A DNA stretch of 47,172 nt from CAZMGG01 sp964565715 (lineage in GTDB: Bacteria > Planctomycetota > UBA1135 > UBA2386). Made by a program: the position numbers and the translations under genes. The stretch's first letter is position 1. Every line of letters starts with the position of its first letter. Of the stretch, positions 31,895-40,265 are shown one piece after another. A model generated the notes under the pieces. That model was not told where the DNA came from. It saw nothing but the letters and a program-made list of their open reading frames with translations, and did not search any database. The stretch covers positions 1-47,172 of the forward strand of contig CAZMGG010000032.1 of assembly GCA_964565715.1 (NCBI GenBank), in the 5' to 3' direction.

Positions 31895-32932
31895 TCATTT
31901 CTTCTTGTGCCGTGGGCAGGCCTTGCCGACGCCCTCGCAGGCGCCGCAGCCGCGCATGAAGCCGAGTAGGCCGCCGGTCTCGATCTCCTTCTGCCGGGCG
32001 GTCGCGTCCCGGCCGGCCTTGGTGCCGGCGAACGAGCCGGCCATCGCCCGGTAGGCCTTCCACGCCTCGTCGTACCGCTTCTGCCTATCGAGTTCCCGCG
32101 CCGCCTGGATCTTCTCGCCGGCGTCGATCTCGCGCTTGAGCTTCCGGTCGGCGCGCAGTTCCTGCAGCCGGCGCGCGGCGTCCTCCCACTTCGGCACGCC
32201 CTGGTAGTGCTGCTGCAGGCGGTGGAGCGTCACGGTGGCGCCGTACCAGTCCTGGTCGACGACCTGCTGTTCGGCGCGGGCGATCCCCTCCAGCACCTCG
32301 GCCTCCAGGCGCGCCACCAGTTCCCGGGCCTGTTCGGTGGCCTCGTCGTCCAGCTTGCCGCCGGCCAGCAGCTCCTGGGCCTTCTGCCAGGCGGCGCCAA
32401 GCGCCTCTGCCTCGATCTCCTTCTGCACCGTGTCCAGCGCTGCCACCAGGCCGTCGGCGCGGCGAGCGCCCTGCAGCGCCTGCTGCACCAGCTTGTCATC
32501 CAGCCCGCCGGGGTGACCGGTCCACAGGATCGTGCCCTTCGGATCGATCCGGAACGCATGCGGAATGCCGCTGACTTCATAGCCGGGCGGGTGGGCCAGC
32601 ACGATCGGGTAGCCCACTTCGTGCTTGGCGATGAACTCCTTGACCTCCTGCTCGCTGTCGCCGGTTACGCCGACGACCACCAGGCCGCGCTTCAGGTTGT
32701 CCTTGAACAGGACGTTGAGGTGCGGGACCTGGCGGACGCAGGGGCCTCAATGGACGCCCCAGAACTCGAGCAGCACGGCGGCGCCGCGCAGCTCGCTGAG
32801 CTTCTTGGCCTTGATCTTGCCAAAGTTGAACGACGTGCCGAAGGCGAAGTCGGCGGCCGGCTCGCCGGCCTTCTGGGCCGGCAGCAGGGTCGCGGCAGCC
32901 AACAGGACCACCGTGGCGAGGGCTTGGTTCAT
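31895..32932 (-). CDS. Exported thioredoxin/TlpA-like protein, probable selenoprotein (TGA at codon 62)
   Basis: Reading TGA as selenocysteine gives 345 residues. The start is ATG 32932 with GGGAG upstream. A signal peptide ends Leu-Leu-Pro-Ala-Gln at residue 20. The redoxin domain (about 22-165) has Val-Leu-Leu-Glu-Phe-Trp-Gly-Val-His, then TGA (32749-32747), Gly-Pro-Cys65, exactly the place of the first Cys of the Cys-Gly-Pro-Cys active site. It then continues with Val-Gly-Val-Thr-Gly-Asp, the cis-proline region Gly-Ile-Pro-His-Ala-Phe and Ile-Asp-Pro-Lys-Gly. A long helical region (about 180-320) rich in Glu, Ala and Lys follows, and a short tail Gly-Cys-Gly-Ala-Cys...Ala-Cys-Pro-Arg-His. 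Both halves share one frame. Such a protein would reduce disulfides or selenyl-sulfides outside the cytoplasm. A sequencing error is the alternative. Confidence 0.85.
32721..32746 (-). promoter_or_regulatory. Candidate SECIS region after the TGA of the thioredoxin-like gene
   Basis: On the minus strand the bases after TGA can fold in two ways: a 4-bp TGCG/CGCA stem enclosing a 12-base loop with CCAGGTC (loop starts 10 nt after TGA), or CCTG/CAGG with a 7-base loop holding G-T. Both are weaker than the msrA hairpin. A folding search would be needed to choose. Confidence 0.4.
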
Positions 32933-33065
32933 GGTTGCTCCCAGGGAAACGAGGCGCACCTGGACGTCTGCCGCGGTGCTTTCCTCCAAGGCCGGGAGGA
33001 TAGCACGGCGGGACCGACGGCGGACAGGCGGCAGGAGGGGATCCCTCAGGGGGAACGCGGGCGCG

Positions 33066-34034
33066 TCAGGAACGGGCGTCCTGGGGCAGCGCGCCGTAGC
33101 GGGCCGGGCGCAGCACCAGCGCGGTCGCCTGCTGGCCCGCGTCGAGGAACGCCTCGGCCATGGCCCGGGCGATGGCCGGGGCGAGGCCGGCGTCGGTGGT
33201 CAGGGCCAGGACCCCCGGTCCGTGGCCCGACAGGGTGGTGCCCGCCGCGCCGGCCGCCAGCGCCGCCTGCTGCGCCGACTCCATCCCGGGCACCAGCCGT
33301 CGCCGGTAGGGCACGTGCACCTCGTCGAACAGGCACGGCCGCAGCAGGTCCTCGTCGCCGGTGGCCAGCGCGTGCAGGATCCCCAGGACGCGGCCGCTGG
33401 TGCGGGCGGTGACCGCGTGCGGCAGGGTCGGCGGCAGCACCCGCCGCGTTTCCGCCGTGGACATGGTCAGGTCCGGCATGGCCACCACGAAGTGCCAGCC
33501 GTCGTGGATCGGGTGCGACAGGGCCCGGTGCCGGCGCGCCTGTTCCTGCGGCAGGCTGGTGGGAACGGTGGCGCACAGCCCGCCCAGCAGGCTGGCGGCG
33601 CCATGGGCCGGGTCGCCGCCCACCCGGATCAGTTCGTCCAGCAGCCGGTCGACCGGCAGCGGCTCGGGCTTGCGGCCGACCAGGTGCAGCCGGGCGGCGG
33701 TGCCGACGCCGGCGGCGAAGCCCGCCGAGACGGTGCCGAGCCCGGTGCCCCGCGGCACGGTGCCTTCCACGGTGATGGTCAGGCCCCTGGCCAGGTTCAG
33801 CCCCAGCAGCTCGGCGCCGGCGCGCAGCCCTGCCAGCACCACGTCGTGGCGGGTGTCGTGGCCGCTGGCCGACGGATCGTCCCGGCGCACCACCACCAGT
33901 TCGCCGTCGGTGCGGGTCTCGGCCTGGACCTGCAGGGGCAGGTCGAGCGCCACGGCCAGCACGCCGTAGCCCGGCCCGAGGTTGGCCGTGCTGGCGGGCA
34001 CCGCGAAACCGACCGCTGGGCCGTTCTTCGCCAC
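33066..34034 (-). CDS. thrB: Homoserine kinase (GHMP family)
   Basis: The 322-residue enzyme phosphorylates homoserine in threonine synthesis. GHMP motifs are Val-Pro-Ala-Ser-Thr-Ala-Asn-Leu-Gly-Pro-Gly-Tyr near residues 12-23, the ATP-binding Val-Pro-Arg-Gly-Thr-Gly-Leu-Gly-Thr-Val-Ser-Ala-Gly near 93-105 and the C-terminal Thr-Leu-Ser-Gly-His-Gly-Pro-Gly-Val-Leu-Ala near 266-276. The start is GTG 34034 with GAGAGGG upstream. It lies 53 bp after the ALDH gene on the same strand. The usual acidic residue after the first glycine loop is Gly here (Gly-Tyr-Gly-Val), a modest deviation. Confidence 0.85.
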   Translation of the reverse strand: MAKNGPAVGFAVPASTANLGPGYGVLAVALDLPLQVQAETRTDGELVVVRRDDPSASGHDTRHDVVLAGLRAGAELLGLNLARGLTITVEGTVPRGTGLGTVSAGFAAGVGTAARLHLVGRKPEPLPVDRLLDELIRVGGDPAHGAASLLGGLCATVPTSLPQEQARRHRALSHPIHDGWHFVVAMPDLTMSTAETRRVLPPTLPHAVTARTSGRVLGILHALATGDEDLLRPCLFDEVHVPYRRRLVPGMESAQQAALAAGAAGTTLSGHGPGVLALTTDAGLAPAIARAMAEAFLDAGQQATALVLRPARYGALPQDARS

Positions 34035-34087
34035 GATGCCCTCTCTATCGGGCGATGAGGGGGGGCAACGTCAGTCGCACTGGCCGC

Positions 34088-35635
34088 TCACTGGTCGCCG
34101 AACCTGATGCCCTGGGCCAGCGGCAGCTCCGTGCCCCAGTTCACCGTGTTGGTCTGCCGGCGCATGTAGACCTTCCAGGAGTCGGAGCCGGACTCGCGGC
34201 CGCCGCCGGTCTCCTTCTCGCCGCCGAACGCGCCGCCGATCTCGGCGCCGCTGGTGCCGATGTTGACGTTGGCGATGCCGCAGTCGGACCCGATCGCCGA
34301 CAGGAAGCGCTCGGCGGCGCGCATGCCGTTGGTGAAGATCGCCGAGCTGAGGCCCTGCGGCACGTCGTTCTGCACGGCGATCCCGTGCTCGACGTCGCGG
34401 ATCGGCATCACGTACAGGATCGGCGCAAACACCTCCTCCTTGGCCATCGCCAGGTCCGGCTTGCAGCGGACGATGGCGGGCTCGACGTAGGCGCCGTCCT
34501 GCAGGTGGGCGGGGACCTTGGCCGGGCCGCCGCCGCAGACGAGCTTGCCGCCCTGCTTCTGCGCCTGCTCGAGGGCCTGCTGCATCTGCTGCCGGCTCGC
34601 CTGGTCGATCAGCGGGCCCATCATGGTGCCCTCCTCCAGCGGGCTGCCGATCCGCACCTGCGAGTAGGCCTTCACCAGGCGCGCCTGCAGGTCGTCGATG
34701 ATGCTCTCGTGCACCAGCAGGCGGCGGGTGGTGGTGCAGCGCTGGCCGGCGGTGCCGACCGCGCCGAACAGGATCGCCCGCACCGCCAGGTCGAGGTCGG
34801 CGTCCTGCAGCACGATGATCGCGTTGTTGCCGCCGAGCTCCAGGAGCGTGCGGCCGAGCCGCTGCGCCACGCGTGGGCCGACGATCTTGCCCATCCGCAC
34901 CGAGCCGGTGGCCGACACCAGCGGCACCCGCCGGTCGTCGAGCAGCGCCGTGCCGACCTTGTCGTCGTCGCCGATCACCAGGCCGCAGAGGGCGCCGAAG
35001 CCGTCCTCGTCGAGGATCTCGGCGGCGATCCGGGTCATCGCGAGCGCCGTGAGCGGCGTCTTCGGCGAGGGCTTCCACAGGCAGGCGTCGCCGCAGACCA
35101 GGGCCAGCATCGAGTTCCAGGCCCACACCGCGATCGGGAAGTTGAACGCGGTGATGATCCCGACGGTGCCGAGCGGGTGCCAGGTCTCGCGCATGTGGTG
35201 GCGCGGCCGTTCGCTCGCGATCGTGAGGCCGTAGAGCTGGCGCGACAGGCCGACGGCGAAGTCGGCGATGTCGATGCATTCCTGCACCTCGCCCCAGCCC
35301 TCCTGCAGGATCTTGCCGGCCTCCAGCGCGACCAGCCGGCCGAGCAGGTCCTTCTTCTCGCGCAGCGCGTTGCCGATCCGTCGCACGTACTCACCGCGCA
35401 CCGGCGCGGGCACCTCACGCCAGCGCAGGAACGCGGCGTGGGCCGCCGCCGAGACCCGCGCGTAGTCGGCGGTGCTGGCCTTGCGCACGTTGGCCACCAC
35501 GCTGCCGTCCACCGGCGTGCGCACCTGCAGTTCGCCGGCGCCGGTGTCGAGCCACTGGCCGTCGAAGGCGCCGGAGTTCACCGGCGCGATGCCCAGCGGC
35601 TTGAGGAAGTCGAGATCGAGCTTGGGGGCGGTCAC
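34088..35635 (-). CDS. ALDH7-type aldehyde dehydrogenase (aminoadipate semialdehyde / piperideine-6-carboxylate type)
   Basis: This 515-residue enzyme oxidises an aldehyde to the acid with NAD. It has the catalytic Cys in Gly-Thr-Ala-Gly-Gln-Arg-Cys-Thr-Thr-Thr-Arg-Arg near residue 302 and Glu in Leu-Glu-Leu-Gly-Gly-Asn-Asn near 268. The C-terminal Ile-Gly-Thr-Ser-Gly-Ala-Glu-Ile-Gly-Gly-Ala-Phe-Gly-Gly-Glu-Lys-Glu-Thr-Gly-Gly segment is typical of ALDH7 (lysine catabolism) members. The start is a GTG at 35635 overlapping the DinB stop in a GTGA arrangement. No other lysine-degradation gene is adjacent, so the pathway is assigned only from family likeness. Confidence 0.9.
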   Translation of the reverse strand: MTAPKLDLDFLKPLGIAPVNSGAFDGQWLDTGAGELQVRTPVDGSVVANVRKASTADYARVSAAAHAAFLRWREVPAPVRGEYVRRIGNALREKKDLLGRLVALEAGKILQEGWGEVQECIDIADFAVGLSRQLYGLTIASERPRHHMRETWHPLGTVGIITAFNFPIAVWAWNSMLALVCGDACLWKPSPKTPLTALAMTRIAAEILDEDGFGALCGLVIGDDDKVGTALLDDRRVPLVSATGSVRMGKIVGPRVAQRLGRTLLELGGNNAIIVLQDADLDLAVRAILFGAVGTAGQRCTTTRRLLVHESIIDDLQARLVKAYSQVRIGSPLEEGTMMGPLIDQASRQQMQQALEQAQKQGGKLVCGGGPAKVPAHLQDGAYVEPAIVRCKPDLAMAKEEVFAPILYVMPIRDVEHGIAVQNDVPQGLSSAIFTNGMRAAERFLSAIGSDCGIANVNIGTSGAEIGGAFGGEKETGGGRESGSDSWKVYMRRQTNTVNWGTELPLAQGIRFGDQ

Positions 35636-36153
35636 AGGTCGTAGAACCTCAGGTCGGCGCCGGTTGTTTCCTTGGTGAAGGCGTAGATCTGGCCGGCGTG
35701 GCCGGCGCAATGCTCCATCACGTGCAGCACCGCGGCCAGCACGGTCTCGCGGTAGCGGCCCTGGAACAGGCGCTCCTCCAGCAGCTCCGCCGGCGTCAGC
35801 CGGTCGACCACGTCGGCGCACTCGGCGCAGGTGGCCGCCAGCCGGTCCGCCAGCTGCACAGCGCTGCTGCCGGCGATCGGCCCCTCGGCGGCGAACTCCG
35901 CCGGCCGGTCGCGTCGATCCTGGTCGCCGCGGACGCCGCCCAGGATCCACTGGGTCATGTTGCCGCGCAGGTGCAGCAGCAGGTTGCCGACGCTGTTGCA
36001 GTTCGGCGCCCTGCGCGCCCAGCACTGGTCCTCGGTCAGCATGGCGATGCAGCGGCGGATCCGCGGCGCGTATTCACCGACCATCCGCCGGCGGAACTCG
36101 ACGGCGATGCCGCGCGCCAGCCGTCCGGCCTCGTCCATCCCGGGCGCCGCCAT
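35632..36153 (-). CDS. DinB-like (DUF1572) four-helix protein
   Basis: The 173-residue protein has the DinB-fold histidine pattern: Asn-Leu-Leu-Leu-His-Leu-Arg-Gly-Asn near residue 60 and His-Val-Met-Glu-His-Cys-Ala-Gly-His-Ala-Gly-Gln-Ile near 144-155, which together can bind a metal. The fold family includes metal-dependent thiol transferases. Its ATG (36153) comes one base after the TGA of the DUF2304 gene and its stop overlaps the ALDH start, so it is embedded in a tightly coupled operon. Substrate unknown. Confidence 0.85.
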   Translation of the reverse strand: MAAPGMDEAGRLARGIAVEFRRRMVGEYAPRIRRCIAMLTEDQCWARRAPNCNSVGNLLLHLRGNMTQWILGGVRGDQDRRDRPAEFAAEGPIAGSSAVQLADRLAATCAECADVVDRLTPAELLEERLFQGRYRETVLAAVLHVMEHCAGHAGQIYAFTKETTGADLRFYDL

Positions 36154-36154
36154 C

Positions 36155-36652
36155 TCAGGCCACGCCGTCTCGGGCGGCGTTGGCTGGCTCGGGCCGGCTC
36201 GCGGGCTTGCGCAGCGGGGTCACGGTGTCGCCTGCCTCGTCGTCACCGCCGGGCGCCTGCTGCCGCAGCCGCAGTTCGGCCTCCAGCAGCGCCACCCGCT
36301 GGCTCAGCGCCTTCTGCCGCGCGGTCAGCCGCGACAGCCGGACCGAGTACTGCAGGCAGATCGCCAGCAGGAACAGGAGGCAGCCGAAGAACAGGGCCGA
36401 CGTGGTGGAGGCCGCGCCGAGCCACTCGCTCAGCGTGATCACCGACTCCTGCCAGATCGCCAGCCCGAGCAGCAGCACGGCGGTGCCGACCCACAGCCAC
36501 GAGTACTCCTCGCGCAGCTTGCGCCGGCGCAGCAGTTCGACCACCACCACCAGCACCGCCGCCGCCAGACCGATCGCCACCAGCCGCTGCCGGCCGGGCA
36601 TCGGATCGAGCTCCACGGAGAGCTGCAGCAGGGCGGGGACGTGGTTCAGCAT
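36155..36652 (-). CDS. DUF2304 membrane protein
   Basis: The 165-residue product has three hydrophobic segments (about 22-40, 50-70 and 82-102), with Arg-Arg-Arg-Lys-Leu-Arg-Glu-Glu-Tyr-Ser-Trp-Leu-Trp between the first two. A cytoplasmic helix with heptad-like Leu/Ala pattern follows (Arg-Leu-Thr-Ala-Arg-Gln-Lys-Ala-Leu...Leu-Glu-Ala-Glu-Leu). DUF2304 proteins are typically found next to family 2 glycosyltransferases, as here (24 bp after the transferase). It probably anchors the transferase to the membrane; that is inference from context. Confidence 0.85.
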   Translation of the reverse strand: MLNHVPALLQLSVELDPMPGRQRLVAIGLAAAVLVVVVELLRRRKLREEYSWLWVGTAVLLLGLAIWQESVITLSEWLGAASTTSALFFGCLLFLLAICLQYSVRLSRLTARQKALSQRVALLEAELRLRQQAPGGDDEAGDTVTPLRKPASRPEPANAARDGVA

Positions 36653-36676
36653 GGGTCGGAGGGTCGTCGGTGTCGT

Positions 36677-37426
36677 TCAGGTCCGGGCGGACACGGTATC
36701 GCGGCGGCGGAACGGAGTCTCGCGCCGCACCGCCAGCAGCAGCAGCGTCACCAGCATCTTGTAGCCGTAGTACACGATGCGGGCGCCGCGATGCATGCTG
36801 AGCCCGCCGCGCCGCGGGTGCATCCGCACCGGCACCTCGCACAGCCGCAGCCCGGCCCGCGCGTAGTCGATCAACACGTCGGTGTCCGGGTAGTCCTCGG
36901 GGAAACCGTCGTGGGTGACCTTCGCCAGGGCCCGCGCCGACAGCCCCTGGAAGCCCGAGGTCGGGTCGGTGATCGGCTGGCCGATCCAGCGCGTGGCGAT
37001 CGCGGCGAACAGGCGGGTGCCGACGCGACGCGACCAGCTCGCCGGCGGCGGCAGGCCGCCGAGGTAGCGCGACCCGAGCGCGACATCGAAGCCGCGGTCG
37101 AGGGCCTCGGCCAGGCGGGGCAGGCAGGCCGCCTCGTGCTGGCCGTCGGCGTCCATCTGCAGGACCTGCCGGTAGCCGCGCCGCCGCGCGAAGTGGTAGC
37201 CGGTGTGCAGCGCCGAGCCGTAGCCGAGGTTGAACGGGTGCGAGATGACGATCGCGCCGGCGGCCCGGGCTTCGGCGGCGGTGCCGTCGGAGCTGCCGTC
37301 GTCGATGACGGCGATGTCCAGGTCGAGGCCCGCGGCGAGCGCCGCCGCCCGCGCCTCGGCCACGACGGCGCCCACCCGGGGCGCCTCGTGGAAGGCGGGG
37401 ATCAGCAGCAGGGTCGGAGCCGGCAT
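36677..37426 (-). CDS. Family 2 glycosyltransferase (polyprenyl-phosphate type)
   Basis: The 249-residue enzyme has the GT-A fold: Leu-Leu-Ile-Pro-Ala-Phe-His-Glu near residues 6-13, Val-Ile-Asp-Asp-Gly-Ser-Ser-Asp-Gly-Thr near 40-49, and the metal-binding Gln-Met-Asp-Ala-Asp-Gly-Gln-His near 90-97. It lacks C-terminal membrane helices, except for a hydrophobic stretch near the end (Tyr-Lys-Met-Leu-Val-Thr-Leu-Leu-Leu-Leu). Relatives transfer a sugar to a polyprenyl phosphate carrier for envelope glycans. I chose ATG 37426 because the conserved fold begins just after it. Confidence 0.9.
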   Translation of the reverse strand: MPAPTLLLIPAFHEAPRVGAVVAEARAAALAAGLDLDIAVIDDGSSDGTAAEARAAGAIVISHPFNLGYGSALHTGYHFARRRGYRQVLQMDADGQHEAACLPRLAEALDRGFDVALGSRYLGGLPPPASWSRRVGTRLFAAIATRWIGQPITDPTSGFQGLSARALAKVTHDGFPEDYPDTDVLIDYARAGLRLCEVPVRMHPRRGGLSMHRGARIVYYGYKMLVTLLLLAVRRETPFRRRDTVSART

Positions 37427-37586
37427 GGGGCCGAGCGTAGGGGGGATGCGGGGCGGGGTCAGCGGGAAAGTCGGGCGGGGGCACTCAGGCATGAGGGAGC
37501 CGAGCGTTCGGGCTCCGGATCTCAAGCCTTGGTGCCCCACCGGCTTGCATCCGAGCCAGGGGAGGCAGGCACGGATCGAGAGACAT

Positions 37587-37721
37587 ATGGCGGCATCGAA
37601 GCGGATGTCCGATCTGATCAGAAAGCGGGACAAGGCCGCGCTCGCTGCCGCACGTGGAGATTTGCTGCAGGGACCTTTCCAGATCGATCAGGTCCACTGG
37701 ACGATTCGACCGCCCAAATGA
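37587..37721 (+). CDS. Possible small ORF, uncertain
   Basis: From ATG 37587 a 44-residue frame reads Ala-Ala-Ser-Lys-Arg-Met-Ser-Asp-Leu-Ile-Arg-Lys-Arg-Asp-Lys-Ala and ends Trp-Thr-Ile-Arg-Pro-Pro-Lys. Base composition is lower in GC than the neighbours. The frame is balanced and plausible as protein, but there is no clear ribosome site and no family. It could be a remnant. A hairpin GGAGCC/GGCTCC lies upstream at about 37497-37517. Confidence 0.3.
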   Translation: MAASKRMSDLIRKRDKAALAAARGDLLQGPFQIDQVHWTIRPPK

Positions 37722-37742
37722 GTGCGCGGGACCCGCGCCCGT

Positions 37743-39173
37743 TCACCGTCGCGCCACCACGGTCACCTCGACCAGGTCGATGTGCAGTTCGGCCCGCGCG
37801 CCGGGGCCGACCTCGCCGATCATCTCCACCCGCACCTGCCGTTCCTGCGTGACGTGGGCGAGGCTGCCGCTCGCGAACGCCAGCTCGCGGAATGCGGTGC
37901 CGCCGGGCGTCACCTCGGTGACCGTGTCGAACCGGCCCGCCACCGGGTTGTGCAGGGCCAGCGCCAGGCGTGCGCTGCCGTCCACCCGGCTCAGCGCCGC
38001 CACCGCCCGCACCCGCACCGCCAGCACGTCGCCGGCCGCTGCCACCGGCAGCGTGAAGACCAGGTTCACGCCGGCGATCTCGTTGCCCTGGAACGTCTGC
38101 GTCAGCAGCGCCAGGCTCTGCCCGTCCTGCAGGCGGAGCTGCGTGCGCGAGCCGAGCACCGGGATGCCGGCGGCGATCTGCACCTGCGCGCCCGCCGGGT
38201 CCAGCACCACGCCCGCCGCCGCGGCCGGCATCGGGCCCAGGGCCGGCAGCACGTCGATGCCGTCGCAGACCCAGCGATGGTCGGGCAGCAGCAGCACGGG
38301 CCCGGTGCCGTCGGCGCGGACCTGGCAGAGGCGCAGGCCCGGGCGGCCGGCCAGCGGTTCGGCGATGGCCAGGAAGATGCGGTCGCCGTGCGGCGACCAG
38401 CGCGGCAGGGCCACTTCGCCCATGGGCGTGAACAGGGGCGTCACCGTGCCGGTCGCCAGCTCGATGCTGGCGAGCCGGTTGGCGCCGGCCGGGCCCTGTA
38501 CGAACGCCACCCGCTGCCCGTCGGGAGCCCACGCCGGCTGCCGGTCGGCGGGGCCGGGGCTCAACGGCACGAGACCGCTGCCGTTGCCCTGCACGAGCCA
38601 GAGCCGGGTGCGGCCATCGAGGCCGGTGCGGGCGAAGACGATGCGATCGGTGGCGGCATGCCAGTCGGGCTCGCGATCCTGTTCGCCGGGCGCGGCCGCC
38701 AGGAACTCGCCGGCGCCGAGACCATCGGCGCCGATGCGCCAGAGGCGGAAGCCGTTGCCCGCATCGGTGGCGAACAGCAGCGTGCTGCCGTCCGGCGACC
38801 AGCAGGGGCCCTCGTCGGGCCGCGCGTCGGCGGTGAGGCGGAGTTCGGGCGCGCCGTCGTCGAGCGGGGCGACGAACAGCTCGCGGCTGGTGGCATCGCC
38901 GGCGTCGCGTTGCCGCACGAACGCCACGCGCCGGCCGTCGGGGGCGAGCCGCGCGTGCAGTTCGCGGCCGGTGCGGTCCGGCAGGCGCTCGGTGCCGAGG
39001 TTCTGCGCGGTGCGGAGCGCGATCTCGCCGGAGCGATGCTCGTCGCCGAGGCGGGCGCGGCAGACGAGCAGTTCCGGCGGCAGGCCGGCGCTGATCGGCG
39101 GCGTCGTCTTCGGCCCGCCGGCGCCGCAGGCGGCCAGCAGGAGCAACAGGGCGAGGGAAGGGAGCAGGGGCAT
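37743..39173 (-). CDS. TolB-like beta-propeller lipoprotein
   Basis: The 476-residue protein has a lipoprotein signal (Leu-Leu-Leu-Leu-Ala-Ala-Cys, Cys at 16). Residues about 60-320 form a six-bladed-type propeller with repeats containing Trp-Ser-Pro-Asp-Gly, Trp-Ala-Pro-Asp-Gly and Trp-Ser-Pro-His-Gly-Asp-Arg-Ile, as in TolB/WD40-like PD40 repeats. A C-terminal beta-sandwich-like domain follows. It probably sits at the outer membrane and binds another protein. It is divergent from queA with 40 bp between starts. Confidence 0.85.
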   Translation of the reverse strand: MPLLPSLALLLLLAACGAGGPKTTPPISAGLPPELLVCRARLGDEHRSGEIALRTAQNLGTERLPDRTGRELHARLAPDGRRVAFVRQRDAGDATSRELFVAPLDDGAPELRLTADARPDEGPCWSPDGSTLLFATDAGNGFRLWRIGADGLGAGEFLAAAPGEQDREPDWHAATDRIVFARTGLDGRTRLWLVQGNGSGLVPLSPGPADRQPAWAPDGQRVAFVQGPAGANRLASIELATGTVTPLFTPMGEVALPRWSPHGDRIFLAIAEPLAGRPGLRLCQVRADGTGPVLLLPDHRWVCDGIDVLPALGPMPAAAAGVVLDPAGAQVQIAAGIPVLGSRTQLRLQDGQSLALLTQTFQGNEIAGVNLVFTLPVAAAGDVLAVRVRAVAALSRVDGSARLALALHNPVAGRFDTVTEVTPGGTAFRELAFASGSLAHVTQERQVRVEMIGEVGPGARAELHIDLVEVTVVARR

Positions 39174-39213
39174 CGGCGGTCGGCGGAGCGCGCAGGATAT
39201 AACGCCTGCCCCC

Positions 39214-40254
39214 GTGCACGTCCGTGACTTCGACTTCGTGCTGCCGCCCGACCGCATCGCCGATCGGCCGGCCGAGCCGCGCGACAGCAGCCGCCTGCTG
39301 GTCTACCGCCGCGCCACCGGCGAGGTCGAGCATCGGGTGTTCCGGGAGCTGCCGGAGTTCCTGGCGGCAGGCGATCTGCTGGTGCTCAACGACACGCGGG
39401 TGCAGCCCTGGCGGCTGCGCGGGCGGCTGTCCACCGGCGGCCGGGTCGAGTGCCTGATCCTGGAGCTGCGCGACGACGTCGGCGAAGGCCTGCTGAAGCC
39501 GGCGCGCAAGCTGCGCGTGGGCGCCGCGGTGGCCATGGAGGACGGCGCGATCCTGTTGGAGCCATTGCAGGACCTCGGCGCAGGCCGGTTCCGCTTCCGG
39601 CTGCGGCCGACGGGGGGCGACAGCGTGACGGCGGCCCTGGAACGGGTGGGGCGCGCGCCGCTGCCGCCCTACATCCCGCGCGATGGCAGCGAGGATCGGC
39701 TGGCGGATCGGGTGCGCTACCAGACGGTGTTCGCCGCGGTGCCCGGCGCGGTGGCCGCACCCACCGCCGGGCTGCACTTCACGCCGGAGCTGCTCCGGCA
39801 ACTGCAGGAGCAGGGCGTGCAGCGGGCGACGGTGACGCTGCACGTCGGCGAGGGAACGTTCGCGCCGTTGCGGGTGGAGCGGGTGGCCGAGCATCGCATG
39901 CACGCCGAACGGTACGAACTGCCACCGACGACCGCGGCGGCGGTGGCGGCCTGCCGGGCGCGCGGCGGGCGGGTGGTGGCGGTGGGCACCACGTCCTGCC
40001 GTACGCTCGAGACGTGCGCCGATGGCAGAGGCGGCGTGCGGCCCGGCAGCGGCGAGTCGTCGCTGTTCCTGGTGCCGGGCAGCCGGTTCCAGGTGATCGA
40101 CGGCCTGCTGACCAACTTCCACCTGCCGCAGAGCACGCTGCTGATGCTGGTGGCGGCGCTGATCGGCCGCGAGCAGGTGCTGGCGGTGTATCGCGACGCA
40201 GTGGCGCGAGGCTACCGCTTCTACTCGTTCGGCGACGCGATGCTGATCCTGTGA
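39214..40254 (+). CDS. queA: S-adenosylmethionine:tRNA ribosyltransferase-isomerase
   Basis: The 346-residue enzyme makes epoxyqueuosine in the wobble position of tRNAs by transferring the ribosyl part of SAM. Hallmarks are the N-terminal Asp-Phe-Asp-Phe-x-Leu-Pro, Asp-Leu-Leu-Val-Leu-Asn-Asp-Thr-Arg-Val near residues 54-63, Leu-Pro-Pro-Tyr-Ile near 150, Ala-Ala-Pro-Thr-Ala-Gly-Leu-His-Phe-Thr near 180-190, Val-Gly-Glu-Gly-Thr-Phe-Ala-Pro-Leu-Arg and a C-terminal Thr-Asn-Phe-His-Leu-Pro-Gln-Ser-Thr-Leu-Leu-Met-Leu-Val. Start is GTG 39214. Length matches the family. Confidence 0.96.
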   Translation: MHVRDFDFVLPPDRIADRPAEPRDSSRLLVYRRATGEVEHRVFRELPEFLAAGDLLVLNDTRVQPWRLRGRLSTGGRVECLILELRDDVGEGLLKPARKLRVGAAVAMEDGAILLEPLQDLGAGRFRFRLRPTGGDSVTAALERVGRAPLPPYIPRDGSEDRLADRVRYQTVFAAVPGAVAAPTAGLHFTPELLRQLQEQGVQRATVTLHVGEGTFAPLRVERVAEHRMHAERYELPPTTAAAVAACRARGGRVVAVGTTSCRTLETCADGRGGVRPGSGESSLFLVPGSRFQVIDGLLTNFHLPQSTLLMLVAALIGREQVLAVYRDAVARGYRFYSFGDAMLIL

Positions 40255-40265
40255 GGCGTGCCTGG

